Of a stretch of DNA of 64,000 nt, positions 44,524-53,691 are shown piece after piece. The DNA comes from Pseudomonas sp. GL-B-19 (GTDB taxonomy: Bacteria; Pseudomonadota; Gammaproteobacteria; Pseudomonadales; Pseudomonadaceae), in NCBI RefSeq assembly GCF_019956415.1, contig NZ_JAHBDK010000011.1, positions 95,384-159,383 on the forward strand, given 5' to 3'. Numbering within the stretch: the stretch's first letter is position 1; each line of letters begins with the position of its first letter. The position numbers were made by a program, and so were the translations under genes. The notes beneath the pieces were generated by a model, which did not search any database, had not been told where the DNA came from, and was given only the letters and a program-made list of their open reading frames with translations.

Positions 44524-46435
44524 GGGTGATGGGTCGTAGAGGGTTACTCAGGCGTCCGACGATGTCGGCATGACTGTCGAGCAAGCGCATGCGCATGAAC
44601 GATTTGGCAGGCCAATCCTGTTCCAGCAAGGCTTGGCGTTCACTTTCCCAGCGTGCCGGTTCAACGCGCTCGCGCAAGGTCTCGAAACACTGCGCAACGT
44701 GCGCTGCCAATCGCTCCCAAAGGATATTTTCCGGCACATTCCAGTGGCGGGCACAGAGCAACGTCAGCTCGCCGAGGTGGCACATGAACGTGGTGTGCAG
44801 GAGTTTGTCGCGGACAAAACCGGACTCGTCATACAGGGTCATTTTCGGATCGTGCAACTGGATGTCCAGGCCCTTGGCGTGCAGGGTTTTGCGATCGATA
44901 CGCACGTCGCCAAAGTCACGCAATAACAGCCGATTCAGCTGCCCGTCAGCGCCCATCACCATGAAACTGTTTTGCTGGTGCGCTTCGAACGCCACGCCAT
45001 ACATCAGGTAAATGCCCAACAGACTCGGTACCGCAATCGACAGGTAATTATCGAAGAACGCCAACATGGCCTCGCTGTCATCACGGCCCTGAGCCAGTCT
45101 TACCCAATCACGCAGCAACGGTTGTTCGAATTCGTTGACGGCGAACAGACTGCCGACCGGCACCGCCAACTCGCCTTCTTGCAGCAGGGTAAGCGGGTTA
45201 TCGCGATACAGCACGGCTGCATGCCGGGAGCGTTCGTCATCGGCCGGTTGCGGCGCGTAGTGCACGCCGACGCGCTCCGGAACGATGTTCAGCAGACGCT
45301 GAATCTGCGGCTCCTGATCGAGGATTTTCAATATCAGTTGGCTGATGCGCGGCCCCATCCGGGCCGAGCGCGGCGACACCGTGCGCTGCACACTGGTCAG
45401 GCGCAAAGCCACCGGCAGTTTGACCATCGGCGCAACGCGGCTGGCGTCCGGCAGGACCGTGCGGAAGGACATGGTCGGGTGGCCGGTAAAAGCGACGATG
45501 TCAGTGACGATCAGCAGGTTGTCGGCGATCTCATTGGCGAACGAATCCGGCAGTTCTTCATGGGCTTGCCATGGGTGCGACGGGAGCGGGAGGTAGTCCT
45601 TTACCTCCAGGCCCAGTTGCTGCAAATGGCGCTGCAATTGTTCGGCGGCCTGTGGGAAGTGACCTTGCCACCAATCCCAGTAATCGGCGGTCCCCGCCAG
45701 CGCTTCGACGTGTGCGTACTGGCGGTGCAGGGCGCACAGCACAATCGGAAAACTCGCTTCGAATTCCGGCGAGAAAGCGATGACCTGAGCGGCGCTCAAA
45801 CCCAGTTTGGTCTTGTAGTTCGGGTGCCATGGATGGCCGAGAGTGCCCCACTGTTCGAGCAGTGACGTAGGGTTCTGATGACTGGGGTCGGCTTTGAGCC
45901 AGGCGAGCAGGTTGTCGTCGTACTCGGTGTCGATCTGCTCTCTCAGGCGCTCAGTCCATCCATGATGAAACGCCAGGCACAGGGTGTCGTTGCTGAAGCT
46001 GTCATCCAGTTCCCGGGCCAGACGCTCCAGTACTTGAGGAGAGGCTGGCGGATTGAGCTGAGTGCTGAGGTGAGCGAGCAATTCGCTGGGCAGCTGAATT
46101 TTGTGGGGCAGTCTGTCGGGGGTGTGCAGGACGATGCTGCCGCGCACGTCCCAGCTGTTCATCCTGGTGCCAGACAAGTGCTCGAAGCACAGGTGCGTGC
46201 CATCGCCGAGCGGTAGCCAGCAACGGTTATTGTCGTCGTATTCGCAAGCGTCGGGGTTGATCAGATCTTCACGAAACAGCGCCTGGATCAGGCGTTGGAA
46301 GCAGCGCTGGGCGGCGGGCTCCAGCGCATTGCTCAAATGGTCGAGAGTGATGCGGTGGGACTGGAAAGCCTGAGTGCCAAGGGCTTCGCTCCAGTGAGCG
46401 AGCAATTGCTGCTGTTTTTGCGTGTAGGCGCGCAT
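44513..46435 (-). CDS. NIS siderophore synthetase (IucA/IucC family)
   Basis: 640 residues, usual length. Characteristic segments: TLGHPWHPNYKTKLGL (residues ~199-214, the HPxHPxxK box), LPLPSHPWQAHEELPD (~280), FRTVLPDASRVAPMVKLPVA and SRHAAVLYRD, and the C-terminal domain FEAHQQNSFMVMGADGQLNR with LLLRDFGDVRIDR. It activates a carboxylate (commonly citrate) with ATP and condenses it with an amine or alcohol, outside the ribosome and NRPS route. It is the only synthetase in the operon, so the product must be made by one enzyme, as for rhizoferrin-type compounds. AGGAG lies 10 bases upstream of the ATG; Fur-box-like site at 46505. Confidence 0.93.
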   Translation of the reverse strand: MRAYTQKQQQLLAHWSEALGTQAFQSHRITLDHLSNALEPAAQRCFQRLIQALFREDLINPDACEYDDNNRCWLPLGDGTHLCFEHLSGTRMNSWDVRGSIVLHTPDRLPHKIQLPSELLAHLSTQLNPPASPQVLERLARELDDSFSNDTLCLAFHHGWTERLREQIDTEYDDNLLAWLKADPSHQNPTSLLEQWGTLGHPWHPNYKTKLGLSAAQVIAFSPEFEASFPIVLCALHRQYAHVEALAGTADYWDWWQGHFPQAAEQLQRHLQQLGLEVKDYLPLPSHPWQAHEELPDSFANEIADNLLIVTDIVAFTGHPTMSFRTVLPDASRVAPMVKLPVALRLTSVQRTVSPRSARMGPRISQLILKILDQEPQIQRLLNIVPERVGVHYAPQPADDERSRHAAVLYRDNPLTLLQEGELAVPVGSLFAVNEFEQPLLRDWVRLAQGRDDSEAMLAFFDNYLSIAVPSLLGIYLMYGVAFEAHQQNSFMVMGADGQLNRLLLRDFGDVRIDRKTLHAKGLDIQLHDPKMTLYDESGFVRDKLLHTTFMCHLGELTLLCARHWNVPENILWERLAAHVAQCFETLRERVEPARWESERQALLEQDWPAKSFMRMRLLDSHADIVGRLSNPLRPITHAR

Positions 46436-46504
46436 CTAGTCCGACTCCTTCTGGACAGTTGATTAGCTGAAAGCGCGCAGAGAATACCGTTTTGAAAAAT
46501 TAAT

Positions 46505-46523
46505 GCAAATGATAGTGGTTCAT
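46505..46523 (-). promoter_or_regulatory. Fur-box-like operator of the NIS siderophore operon
   Basis: GCAAATGATAGTGGTTCAT matches 11 of 19 positions of the classical Fur consensus (GATAATGATAATCATTATC), with the AAATGATA half intact, in an AT-rich window 70 bases upstream of the synthetase start. It predicts iron-repressed transcription of 46435-41186. Confidence 0.6.
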
Positions 46524-46546
46524 ATTTACAATATGGGAAATATCCT

Positions 46547-47476
46547 TCAGATTCTGGCCAAGGGTTTGCTCAAAACGATGTAGTGCTCGCCCACTTTCTG
46601 CGCATAGCGCTCCACGACGTTTTGACACAACGCCACGATTTCTTCGACCCACTCCACGCCGACCCGCCATGACACCACCACTTGCAGGTTGGGCGGCCGT
46701 TGATCGATGGCCAGCAGAGTCAGCTCACCGCGCGCCAGTTCCTCGGCCACCAGCACCGGTGGCAGCGCACCAATGCCGAAACCATCGCGCAACAATCGGG
46801 TAATCGCCGACACCGAGTTCACGCAGTTCAGGCGTGGCGTCATCACGCCATGGGCCTGCATCAGGGCGAGCACCTCTTGATGCGGATGGGAGTTTTTCGA
46901 ATAGGTAATGATCCGCTCGCGCGCCAGATCGGCGATGCCCGAATACTCGCGGTTGTAGAGGGAATTACTCGCCGCGATCCAGCCCATGGGATGACTGGCC
47001 AGTTCAAGGCTGCGCACGCTTTCCTGGCGCATCAGGTCGGTTTGCAGGATCAGATCGAGAAAGCCTTTTTGCAGCTGATCGCAGAGGTTGAGCGAGGTAT
47101 CGGCCACCAGTTCGATTTCCACCAACGGATAGAGATCCGTCATCTGCGCCACCAGAGGGCTGAGCCAGGTGTGGATGACTGTGTCCATGACGCCAATCCG
47201 CACCCGCCCGACCTTGCTCGAACGGGTCTCGATCGACTGTTTGAGCGCCTGCATGGTGTCCATCATCTGCTCGGCATAATCGAGCACTTTCAGGCCTTCG
47301 GGCGTCAGGCTGACGCCGCGTGAATCGCGCAAAAACAGCTTCACCCCCAGCTCACTTTCGAGCACAGCGATGCGGCTGGAAATCGAGGCCTGGGTGGTGA
47401 AGAGCTTGTCGGCGGTCAGGCGAAAGCTCTTGAGTCGGGCGACCCAGACAAAGGTTTCGAGAAACTTCAAATTCAT
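46547..47476 (-). CDS. LysR-family regulator, probable regulator of the 5-oxoproline genes
   Basis: 309 residues. HTH MNLKFLETFVWVARLKSFRL ... QASISSRIAVLESELGVKLF (residues 1-48), effector domain after ~90. Divergent from the MFS-pxpABC unit with a 148-base gap, the usual arrangement for a LysR activator and its target. The gap contains CTTA-TGCC-TAAG (47491-47502) and a TTTTTATTAG / CCAATAAAAA inverted pair near each start. Ends 112 bases before the siderophore synthetase start. Confidence 0.92.
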   Translation of the reverse strand: MNLKFLETFVWVARLKSFRLTADKLFTTQASISSRIAVLESELGVKLFLRDSRGVSLTPEGLKVLDYAEQMMDTMQALKQSIETRSSKVGRVRIGVMDTVIHTWLSPLVAQMTDLYPLVEIELVADTSLNLCDQLQKGFLDLILQTDLMRQESVRSLELASHPMGWIAASNSLYNREYSGIADLARERIITYSKNSHPHQEVLALMQAHGVMTPRLNCVNSVSAITRLLRDGFGIGALPPVLVAEELARGELTLLAIDQRPPNLQVVVSWRVGVEWVEEIVALCQNVVERYAQKVGEHYIVLSKPLARI

Positions 47477-47490
47477 GGGATCAACTTTTT

Positions 47491-47606
47491 CTTATGCCTA
47501 AGCCCGGTTTTTATTAGTTGGACGCAGCAGGGCCGGGCGCCCAAAAATCGGCACATCCGGTTCCCACGATAGGCGTCGTCGGGGCTCAGAACAATACCAA
47601 TAAAAA
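47491..47606. promoter_or_regulatory. Divergent LysR/MFS control region
   Basis: Holds the dyad CTTATGCCTAAG at 47491-47502 and an inverted pair, TTTTTATTAG (47508-47517) and CCAATAAAAA (47597-47606), 9 of 10 positions matching. These are candidate LysR sites; assignment is by position only. Confidence 0.35.
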
Positions 47607-47624
47607 CTAGCGCGGAGATTTGCC

Positions 47625-48911
47625 ATGAGTGCGCCCGACACGCTCGATATCCCTAAAACCACGGCTCGCCCGGGGCCTTTCGACTGGTACCGCAACATCA
47701 ATCAGCAGGAACGCCGCACCTTCTGGAGCTGCAAGATCGGCTATGGCCTGGACGGCATGGACACCCAGATGCTCAGCTTCGTGGTGCCGACCCTGATTGC
47801 GATGTGGGGCATTACCACCGGTGAAGCCGGACTGATTCACACCAGTACCCTGATTGCTTCGGCCATCGGTGGTTGGGTGGCGGGGATTCTCTCCGACCGC
47901 ATCGGTCGCGTGCGCACCTTGCAACTGACGGTGCTGTGGTTCGCCTTCTTCACCTTCCTCTGCGGCTTCGCGCAAAACTACGAACAACTGCTGATCAGCC
48001 GCACCCTGATGGGCTTCGGTTTCGGCGGTGAATGGACCGCCGGCGCGGTGCTGATGGGCGAAGTGATTCGCGCCAAGGACCGTGGTAAAGCGGTGGGCAT
48101 GGTGCAATCGGGCTGGGCGCTGGGATGGGGGCTGACGGCAATTCTGTATGCGCTGCTGTTTTCGTTGTTGCCGCCGGAGGATGCCTGGCGTGCGCTGTTC
48201 CTCCTCGGCATCGTACCGGCGATTTTTGTGATCTTCGTTCGTCGTCTGGTCAAGGATCCGGAGATCTACCGCGAAGCCAAGGCCAAACAGGAACCGAGCA
48301 ATCCTGCGAAGTTCTACGAGATTTTTGCCCCCGGCATCCTCTTCACCACGATTCGCGCTTCGGTGCTGACCACCGGCGCCCTGGGTGGTTACTACGCGAT
48401 CACCTCATGGTTGCCGACGTTTCTGAAGAACGAGCGGGGTTTGAGCGTACTCGGCACGGGCGGTTATCTGGCGATGGTGATCGTCGGTTCCTACGTTGGA
48501 TATGTCATCAGTGCGTATTTGACTGACATTCTCGGGCGCAAGAAGAACTTCATCCTGTTCGCGGTCGGCTCGTTCACCATCGTGTTGCTCTACACCCAAT
48601 TGTCGGTCAGCAACGGCGTGATGTTGTGGCTGGGTTTCCCGCTGGGCTTCTTCGCCTCGGGGATCTTCAGCGGCATGGGCGCGTTTTTGACTGAGTTGTT
48701 TCCGACACGGATTCGCGGTTCGGGCCAGGGGTTTTGCTACAACATCGGTCGGGCGCTGGCGGCATTGTTTCCGCTGTTGATCGGTTTGCTTAGCCAGAAG
48801 GTGCCACTGAGCGTCGGCATCGGGGCATTTGCGGCGGTGTCCTACGGGGTGGTGATCCTCGCGGCGTTGAGCCTGCCGGAAACCCGTGGCAAACAACTGG
48901 ATGCGCAGTAA
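47625..48911 (+). CDS. MFS transporter, carboxylate/aromatic acid:H+ symporter-like
   Basis: 428 residues, twelve helices. Motif [20 protein letters not shown] (residues ~85-104), [20 protein letters not shown] near 126 and [20 protein letters not shown] in the second half place it in the sugar-acid/aromatic acid symporter branch (AAHS/ShiA-like). First gene of the pxpABC unit and 44 bases before pxpA, so it probably imports 5-oxoproline or a related cyclic amide; inferred from context. GCGGAG precedes the ATG. Confidence 0.88.
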   Translation: MSAPDTLDIPKTTARPGPFDWYRNINQQERRTFWSCKIGYGLDGMDTQMLSFVVPTLIAMWGITTGEAGLIHTSTLIASAIGGWVAGILSDRIGRVRTLQLTVLWFAFFTFLCGFAQNYEQLLISRTLMGFGFGGEWTAGAVLMGEVIRAKDRGKAVGMVQSGWALGWGLTAILYALLFSLLPPEDAWRALFLLGIVPAIFVIFVRRLVKDPEIYREAKAKQEPSNPAKFYEIFAPGILFTTIRASVLTTGALGGYYAITSWLPTFLKNERGLSVLGTGGYLAMVIVGSYVGYVISAYLTDILGRKKNFILFAVGSFTIVLLYTQLSVSNGVMLWLGFPLGFFASGIFSGMGAFLTELFPTRIRGSGQGFCYNIGRALAALFPLLIGLLSQKVPLSVGIGAFAAVSYGVVILAALSLPETRGKQLDAQ

Positions 48912-48955
48912 TCTGCCTGCCTCTAAAAAGAATAGAACCTACAGGAGTGTTCTCC

Positions 48956-49708
48956 TTGAGCCGCCTGCTATTGAACTGTGACATCGGCGAGAGTTTCGGC
49001 AGCTGGACCATGGGTCTGGATGCCGAAGTCATGCCCTTCATTGATTGCGCCAACATCGCCTGCGGCTTCCATGCCGGCGACCCGAGCATCATGCGCAAGA
49101 CCGTCAGCCTGGCGCTGAGCAACGGCGTGCAGATCGGCGCGCACCCGGCCTATCAGGATCTGGTCGGTTTCGGCCGTCGCTCCATGACGTATACCGCTCA
49201 GGAACTCCAGGACATTCTGCATTACCAGATCGGTGCTCTCGACGGAATTTGTCGGGCTCAGGGTGGGCGTGTCAGCTACGTCAAACCCCACGGCGCGATG
49301 TACAACGACATGATGGCCAACCCGGCACAGTTGCGTGCTGTGCTTCAGGCCGTGGCGGCTTATGACCGAACGTTGCCGCTGATGTTGATGGCGACCCGCG
49401 ACAACAGCGCCGCGCAGCTACTGGGTGATGAATATGGCGTGACCTTGTGGTTCGAAGCCTTCGCCGACCGCGCTTACGACAGCGCGGGCATGCTGGTTTC
49501 GCGACAACTGCCGGGTGCAGTGCATCATGATCCTGAGAAAGTCATTGAGCAGGCGCTGACCATCGCCCGTGGCGAGCCTCTCAGCGCCAGCGACAGCAGC
49601 GCATTGCACTTGCAGGCCAACACCCTTTGCGTGCACGGCGACAACGCCAGTTCGGTTGCTGCTGTGCGACGGATTCGCGAAGCCCTTGATCAGCAGAGCG
49701 CACCATGA
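48956..49708 (+). CDS. pxpA: 5-oxoprolinase subunit A (LamB/YcsF)
   Basis: 250 residues from a TTG at 48956, 8 bases after AGGAG; the in-frame GTG at 48947 overlaps that ribosome site. [40 protein letters not shown] and [17 protein letters not shown] are the LamB/YcsF signature, with metal-binding residues of the carbohydrate-esterase-like barrel. With PxpB and PxpC it opens 5-oxoproline (pyroglutamate) to glutamate with ATP in the cytoplasm. Overlaps pxpB by 4 bases (ATGA). Confidence 0.95.
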   Translation: MSRLLLNCDIGESFGSWTMGLDAEVMPFIDCANIACGFHAGDPSIMRKTVSLALSNGVQIGAHPAYQDLVGFGRRSMTYTAQELQDILHYQIGALDGICRAQGGRVSYVKPHGAMYNDMMANPAQLRAVLQAVAAYDRTLPLMLMATRDNSAAQLLGDEYGVTLWFEAFADRAYDSAGMLVSRQLPGAVHHDPEKVIEQALTIARGEPLSASDSSALHLQANTLCVHGDNASSVAAVRRIREALDQQSAP

Positions 49709-50409
49709 AGCTGCGCGTAGAGGTGGTGGCGCTGGATTGCCTGATGGTGCGTCTTTTTGATGAGATCAGTGAGGCCAATATGCCGTGGATGCTGGCGGCC
49801 AGCGAAAACCTGCGAGCTGCGTTCGGCGGGCATCTCATCGATCTGGTGCCGTCTTACACGACGTTGATGGTGCATTATGATTTGACCGCGCTAAGCCCGG
49901 CTCAGGCTCGGGAATTGATCGCCGAAGCGCTGATCGACCTGTCGCCCAACACCCGCACCGGCGGTAAATGTCATGTGCTGCCGGTCTGGTATGACTTGAG
50001 CGTCGGTCCGGAGCTGAGCCTGTTGTCACAACGCAGCGGGCTGGCGATGGAGGAGGTGATCCGCCGTCACAGCGGGCGCGAGTATCAGGTGTTTGCCTTG
50101 GGTTTCGCGCCGGGTTTCGCCTTCATGGGGTTGGTGGAAGAAGTGCTCGCCGCGCCACGCCTGAACACCCCACGCAAAAAAGTCGCGGCTGGCAGTGTCG
50201 GCATCGCCGAGCGCCAGACCGCCGCCTATCCGGTGGTATCCCCCGGCGGCTGGAACCTGATCGGCCGCACCCCGGCCAAACTGTTCGACCGTGAACGTGA
50301 CGGCTATAGCCTCATGCAGCCAGGCGACACAGTGCGCTTTGAAGCCATCGGCCATGCCGAGTTCATCAATCTGGGCGGTGACGACACGCCGTTGGAGGCG
50401 CAGGCATGA
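49705..50409 (+). CDS. pxpB: 5-oxoprolinase subunit B (KipI-like)
   Basis: 234 residues. YEVFALGF-type core is present as [20 protein letters not shown], and [20 protein letters not shown] and [17 protein letters not shown] follow; these are the allophanate-hydrolase subunit 1/KipI signature. Forms the ATP-dependent part of the Pxp complex with PxpC. Coupled by 4-base overlaps on both sides. Confidence 0.95.
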   Translation: MKLRVEVVALDCLMVRLFDEISEANMPWMLAASENLRAAFGGHLIDLVPSYTTLMVHYDLTALSPAQARELIAEALIDLSPNTRTGGKCHVLPVWYDLSVGPELSLLSQRSGLAMEEVIRRHSGREYQVFALGFAPGFAFMGLVEEVLAAPRLNTPRKKVAAGSVGIAERQTAAYPVVSPGGWNLIGRTPAKLFDRERDGYSLMQPGDTVRFEAIGHAEFINLGGDDTPLEAQA

Positions 50410-51332
50410 GCCGTCTATCAATAGAAGCGAGTACACCACTGTGTTTGTTGCAGGACGCCGGCCGCTTTGGCGTGCGGCATCTGGGCGTGACGCAGGGAGG
50501 CGGGCTGGATTGGCGTTCAATGTCCTGGGCCAACTGGTTGCTGGGCAATGACCTGAATGCTCCGGTGATTGAAATCACCCTCGGCGGGTTCACGGTGGTG
50601 GCCGAAGAGGATTGCGTGCTGGCGTTGGCCGGGGCGGATCTGGTGGCTCAAGTCGAAGGCGAGGCACTGGCGCCATGGCGCAGTTTCAGGCTGCATAAAG
50701 GTCAGCGATTGCAGTTCACACAGCCGAAGCTAGGGGCTCGGGCTTATCTCGCGGCACCGGGTGGGTTTGAGGCCCCAAGCGTCTTGGGCAGCCGTTCGAC
50801 CGTGGTCCGTGAGGAACTGGGCGGCCTGGATGGCCGGGGTCGTGCGTTGGTCAACGGTGCGCAGCTGAGTTATGCCGGGAGTGCGTTGCTCCTGCTGCGG
50901 GAGTTGCCGGCGGAGCATCGACCGGACTTCACCGACAATTCGCCGCTGGATCTGGTGTTGGGCGCACAGATCGGCGAGTTCGGCGGGCAGAGTCTGTTCG
51001 ACGCGTTCAACAGTGTGTGGACCCTCGACAGCCGCGCCGACCGGATGGGCATTCGCCTGTTGGGCACGGCGTTGCAATACCAGGGAAAGCCGATGATCTC
51101 CGAAGGCATCCCGCTCGGCGCGGTGCAGGTGCCGCCGGACGGGCAGCCGATCGTGTTGCTCAATGATCGGCAGACCATTGGCGGTTATCCGCGACTGGGG
51201 GCGTTGACGCCGCTGGCCCTGGCGCGGCTGGCGCAGTGCTTGCCGGGGACGAAGGTGCGGTTGCGGCCGGTGGTGCAGGATGTGGCGCATCGAGAGCAAA
51301 TCGAATATCTACATCGATTCCTGAAAAGCTAA
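50406..51332 (+). CDS. pxpC: 5-oxoprolinase subunit C (KipA-like)
   Basis: 308 residues. LLQDAGRFGVRHLGVTQGG at the N-terminus, then SWANWLLGNDLNAPVIEITL and RMGIRLLGTALQYQG and EGIPLGAVQVPPDGQPIVLL, the allophanate-hydrolase subunit 2/KipA signature. Completes the Pxp complex. The stop is 5 bases before a perfect inverted repeat that can close the transcript. Confidence 0.95.
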   Translation: MSRLSIEASTPLCLLQDAGRFGVRHLGVTQGGGLDWRSMSWANWLLGNDLNAPVIEITLGGFTVVAEEDCVLALAGADLVAQVEGEALAPWRSFRLHKGQRLQFTQPKLGARAYLAAPGGFEAPSVLGSRSTVVREELGGLDGRGRALVNGAQLSYAGSALLLLRELPAEHRPDFTDNSPLDLVLGAQIGEFGGQSLFDAFNSVWTLDSRADRMGIRLLGTALQYQGKPMISEGIPLGAVQVPPDGQPIVLLNDRQTIGGYPRLGALTPLALARLAQCLPGTKVRLRPVVQDVAHREQIEYLHRFLKS

Positions 51333-51337
51333 AAGCT

Positions 51338-51428
51338 TCGCTGGCAAGCCAGGCTCCTACAGGGATTGAGGTGGTCCACATACTTTGTGAACCACCTCAA
51401 TCCCTGTAGGAGCCTGGCTTGCCAGCGA
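51338..51428. repeat. Perfect inverted repeat with 38-bp arms, REPIN-derived (GTAGGAGCCTGGC type)
   Basis: Left arm 51338-51375 (TCGCTGGCAAGCCAGGCTCC...) and right arm 51391-51428 are exact reverse complements, with a 15-base loop. REP sequences usually share ~20-25 bases; here identity continues through AGGGATTGAGGTGGT up to the loop. It sits between pxpC and the convergent VWA gene. Confidence 0.93.
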
Positions 51429-51452
51429 TGGCGGCCTGAAGGGCTTCCAAGA

Positions 51453-52631
51453 TTACTTGGAAAGAAACCGCATCCCTTCCTCCAACCCCCGAAGGGTCAG
51501 CGGATACATCTGATCATCAATCAAGTCCCGCACAATATTGGTCGACGATGTATAGCCCCACGTATCTTTCGGATACGGGTTAATCCAGATGAGTTTCTTG
51601 TACTTCTCCCTGAACCGTTGCATCCACACATACCCGGCTTCTTCGTTCCAGTGCTCGACGCTGCCGCCCGCCTGGGTGATTTCATAAGGCGCCATGGCGG
51701 CGTCACCGATGAAGATCACTTTGTAGTCGGCGCCGTACTTGTGCAGCAGGTCCTGGGTTGATGTGCGTTCGGAGGTGCGACGCATGTTGTTCTTCCACAC
51801 CGATTCATAGATGAAGTTGTGGAAGTAGAAGTACTCCAGGTGCTTGAACTCGGTCTTGCAGGCCGAAAACAGCTCCTCGCAAATCTTCACGTGCGCGTCC
51901 ATCGAGCCGCCGATGTCGAACAACAGCAACAACTTGACGGTGTTGCGCCGCTCCGGCCGCATCTGGATGTTCAGCAACCCGGCATCTTTGGCGGTGTGGT
52001 CGATGGTGCCGTCGATGTCCAGCTCTTCCGCGGCACCCTGACGGGCAAATTTTCGTAAGCGGCGCAGGGCGACCTTGATGTTGCGCGTGCCCAGTTCCAC
52101 CGAATCGTCGAGGTTTTTGTACTCGCGCTGATCCCAGACCTTGACCGCTTTACCCTGACGTTTTCCGGCATCGCCGACCCGAATACCTTCCGGGTTAAAG
52201 CCGCCGGAGCCGAACGGACTGGTGCCGCCAGTGCCGATCCACTTGTTGCCACCGGCATGGCGTTCTTTCTGTTCTTCGAGGCGCTTCTTGAACTCTTCGA
52301 TCAGTTTGTCCAGGCCGCCAAGGGACTGAATCGCCGCCCGTTCTTCGTCAGTCAGGGAGCGTTCGAACTCCTTGCGCAGCCAGTCTTCGGGAATCAGTGC
52401 CTGAAGGTGATCGTCGAGTTTTTCCAGGCCGTTGAAGTAGGCCCCAAACGCCCGGTCAAACTTGTCAAAATGCTTTTCGTCCTTCACCAGAATCGCCCGG
52501 GACAAATAATAGAACTCGTCCATGTCGGCAAAGGTCACGCGCTGTTTCAGTGCGTTGATCAGGTCCAGCAGCTCACGCACCGAGACCGGCACCTTGGCGG
52601 CGCGCATTTCATTGAACAGGTTGAGCAGCAT
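51453..52631 (-). CDS. VWA-domain protein, CoxE-like
   Basis: 392 residues. Helical N-terminal part with EEQKERHAGGNKWIGTGGTS and REYKNLDDSVELGTRNIKVA, then a von Willebrand A domain: LLLFDIGGSMDAHVKICEEL (MIDAS DxGxS, residues ~237-256) and IFIGDAAMAPYEITQAGGSV. The MIDAS serine pair is partly replaced (GGS for SxS). Proteins like this work with MoxR AAA+ ATPases, which is the next gene upstream (12-base gap), in metal insertion or complex assembly. Client unknown. Confidence 0.9.
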   Translation of the reverse strand: MLLNLFNEMRAAKVPVSVRELLDLINALKQRVTFADMDEFYYLSRAILVKDEKHFDKFDRAFGAYFNGLEKLDDHLQALIPEDWLRKEFERSLTDEERAAIQSLGGLDKLIEEFKKRLEEQKERHAGGNKWIGTGGTSPFGSGGFNPEGIRVGDAGKRQGKAVKVWDQREYKNLDDSVELGTRNIKVALRRLRKFARQGAAEELDIDGTIDHTAKDAGLLNIQMRPERRNTVKLLLLFDIGGSMDAHVKICEELFSACKTEFKHLEYFYFHNFIYESVWKNNMRRTSERTSTQDLLHKYGADYKVIFIGDAAMAPYEITQAGGSVEHWNEEAGYVWMQRFREKYKKLIWINPYPKDTWGYTSSTNIVRDLIDDQMYPLTLRGLEEGMRFLSK

Positions 52632-52643
52632 GGCATCAGCCTC

Positions 52644-53489
52644 TTAGCGGGTGCCGCGACGGCTCATGAACGCAAGGCGCTCAAGCAACTGCACGTCCTG
52701 TTCGTTCTTCACCAGCGCACCGGCGAGCGGCGGAATGGCTTTGGTCGGATCGCGTTCGCGCAGTACCGCTTCGCCAATGTTGTCGGCCATCAGCAGCTTG
52801 AGCCAGTCCACCAGTTCGGAGGTCGATGGCTTCTTCTTCAGGCCCGGCACTTTGCGCACGTCGAAGAACACGTCCAGCGCTTCGCTGACCAGATCCTTCT
52901 TAATGTTTGGGTAGTGCACATCGACGATCCTCTGCATCGTGGTGCGATCCGGGAAGGCGATGTAGTGGAAGAAGCAGCGGCGCAGGAAGGCGTCCGGCAG
53001 TTCTTTCTCGTTGTTGGAGGTAATGATGATGATCGGGCGCTTCTTGGCCTTGATAGTCTCGTCGATCTCGTAAACGTAGAACTCCATCTTGTCGAGTTCT
53101 TGCAGCAAGTCGTTCGGGAACTCGATGTCCGCCTTGTCGATCTCGTCGATCAGCAGAATCACCCGCTCTTCGGATTCAAAGGCTTCCCAGAGCTTGCCCT
53201 TTTTCAGGTAGTTGCGAACGTCGTGGACCTTCTCTGTGCCCAGTTGCGAGTCGCGCAGACGGCTGACCGCGTCGTACTCGTACAGGCCCTGATGCGCCTT
53301 GGTGGTGGATTTGATGTGCCAGGTGATCAACTTGGCCCCGAAGGACTCGGCCAGTTGCTCTGCCAGCATGGTTTTGCCCGTGCCCGGCTCGCCCTTGACC
53401 AGCAGTGGACGCTCCAGGGTAATGGCGGCGTTGACCGCCAGCTTCAGGTCATCGGTGGCGACGTAGGCCTGGGTGCCTTCGAACTTCAT
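52644..53489 (-). CDS. MoxR-family AAA+ ATPase
   Basis: 281 residues. Walker A LLVKGEPGTGKTMLAEQLAE (residues ~29-48), Walker B ERVILLIDEIDKADIEFPND and sensor 1 IIITSNNEKELPDAFLRRCF are intact; C-terminal lid with RVPG-like DVRKVPGLKKKPSTSELVDW. Chaperone-type ATPase, partner of the VWA protein downstream. The family commonly matures enzymes by inserting cofactors; no such client enzyme is next to it here. Confidence 0.93.
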   Translation of the reverse strand: MKFEGTQAYVATDDLKLAVNAAITLERPLLVKGEPGTGKTMLAEQLAESFGAKLITWHIKSTTKAHQGLYEYDAVSRLRDSQLGTEKVHDVRNYLKKGKLWEAFESEERVILLIDEIDKADIEFPNDLLQELDKMEFYVYEIDETIKAKKRPIIIITSNNEKELPDAFLRRCFFHYIAFPDRTTMQRIVDVHYPNIKKDLVSEALDVFFDVRKVPGLKKKPSTSELVDWLKLLMADNIGEAVLRERDPTKAIPPLAGALVKNEQDVQLLERLAFMSRRGTR

Positions 53490-53659
53490 CTGCTAATCCT
53501 CGAACGGTAACGCCGACCTGAATGAGGCAGGGCGGGGCGCAATAATGGTGATGCCCGACTATACCGCGCTGCCCGGTCGACTGTGAACGCAGACGGCTTA
53601 TTCAGTCTCTGAATGGGGCGTCACATCTTGACTCAGTCTCGGCTGCTGGCCAGTATTGA

Positions 53660-53682
53660 GCTATCGCCATTTTGGCGATAGC
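53660..53682. promoter_or_regulatory. Perfect 23-base dyad before the DUF4160 gene
   Basis: GCTATCGCCA-TTT-TGGCGATAGC, 10-bp arms, ending 9 bases before the DUF4160 start. Candidate operator for the HTH protein encoded by the second gene, or an RNA hairpin controlling translation. Confidence 0.6.
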
Positions 53683-53691
53683 TTGCGGAGC

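Noticed and set aside
52257..53510. 417-residue + strand frame
   Set aside because: Antisense to the VWA and MoxR genes, with no recognisable domain.
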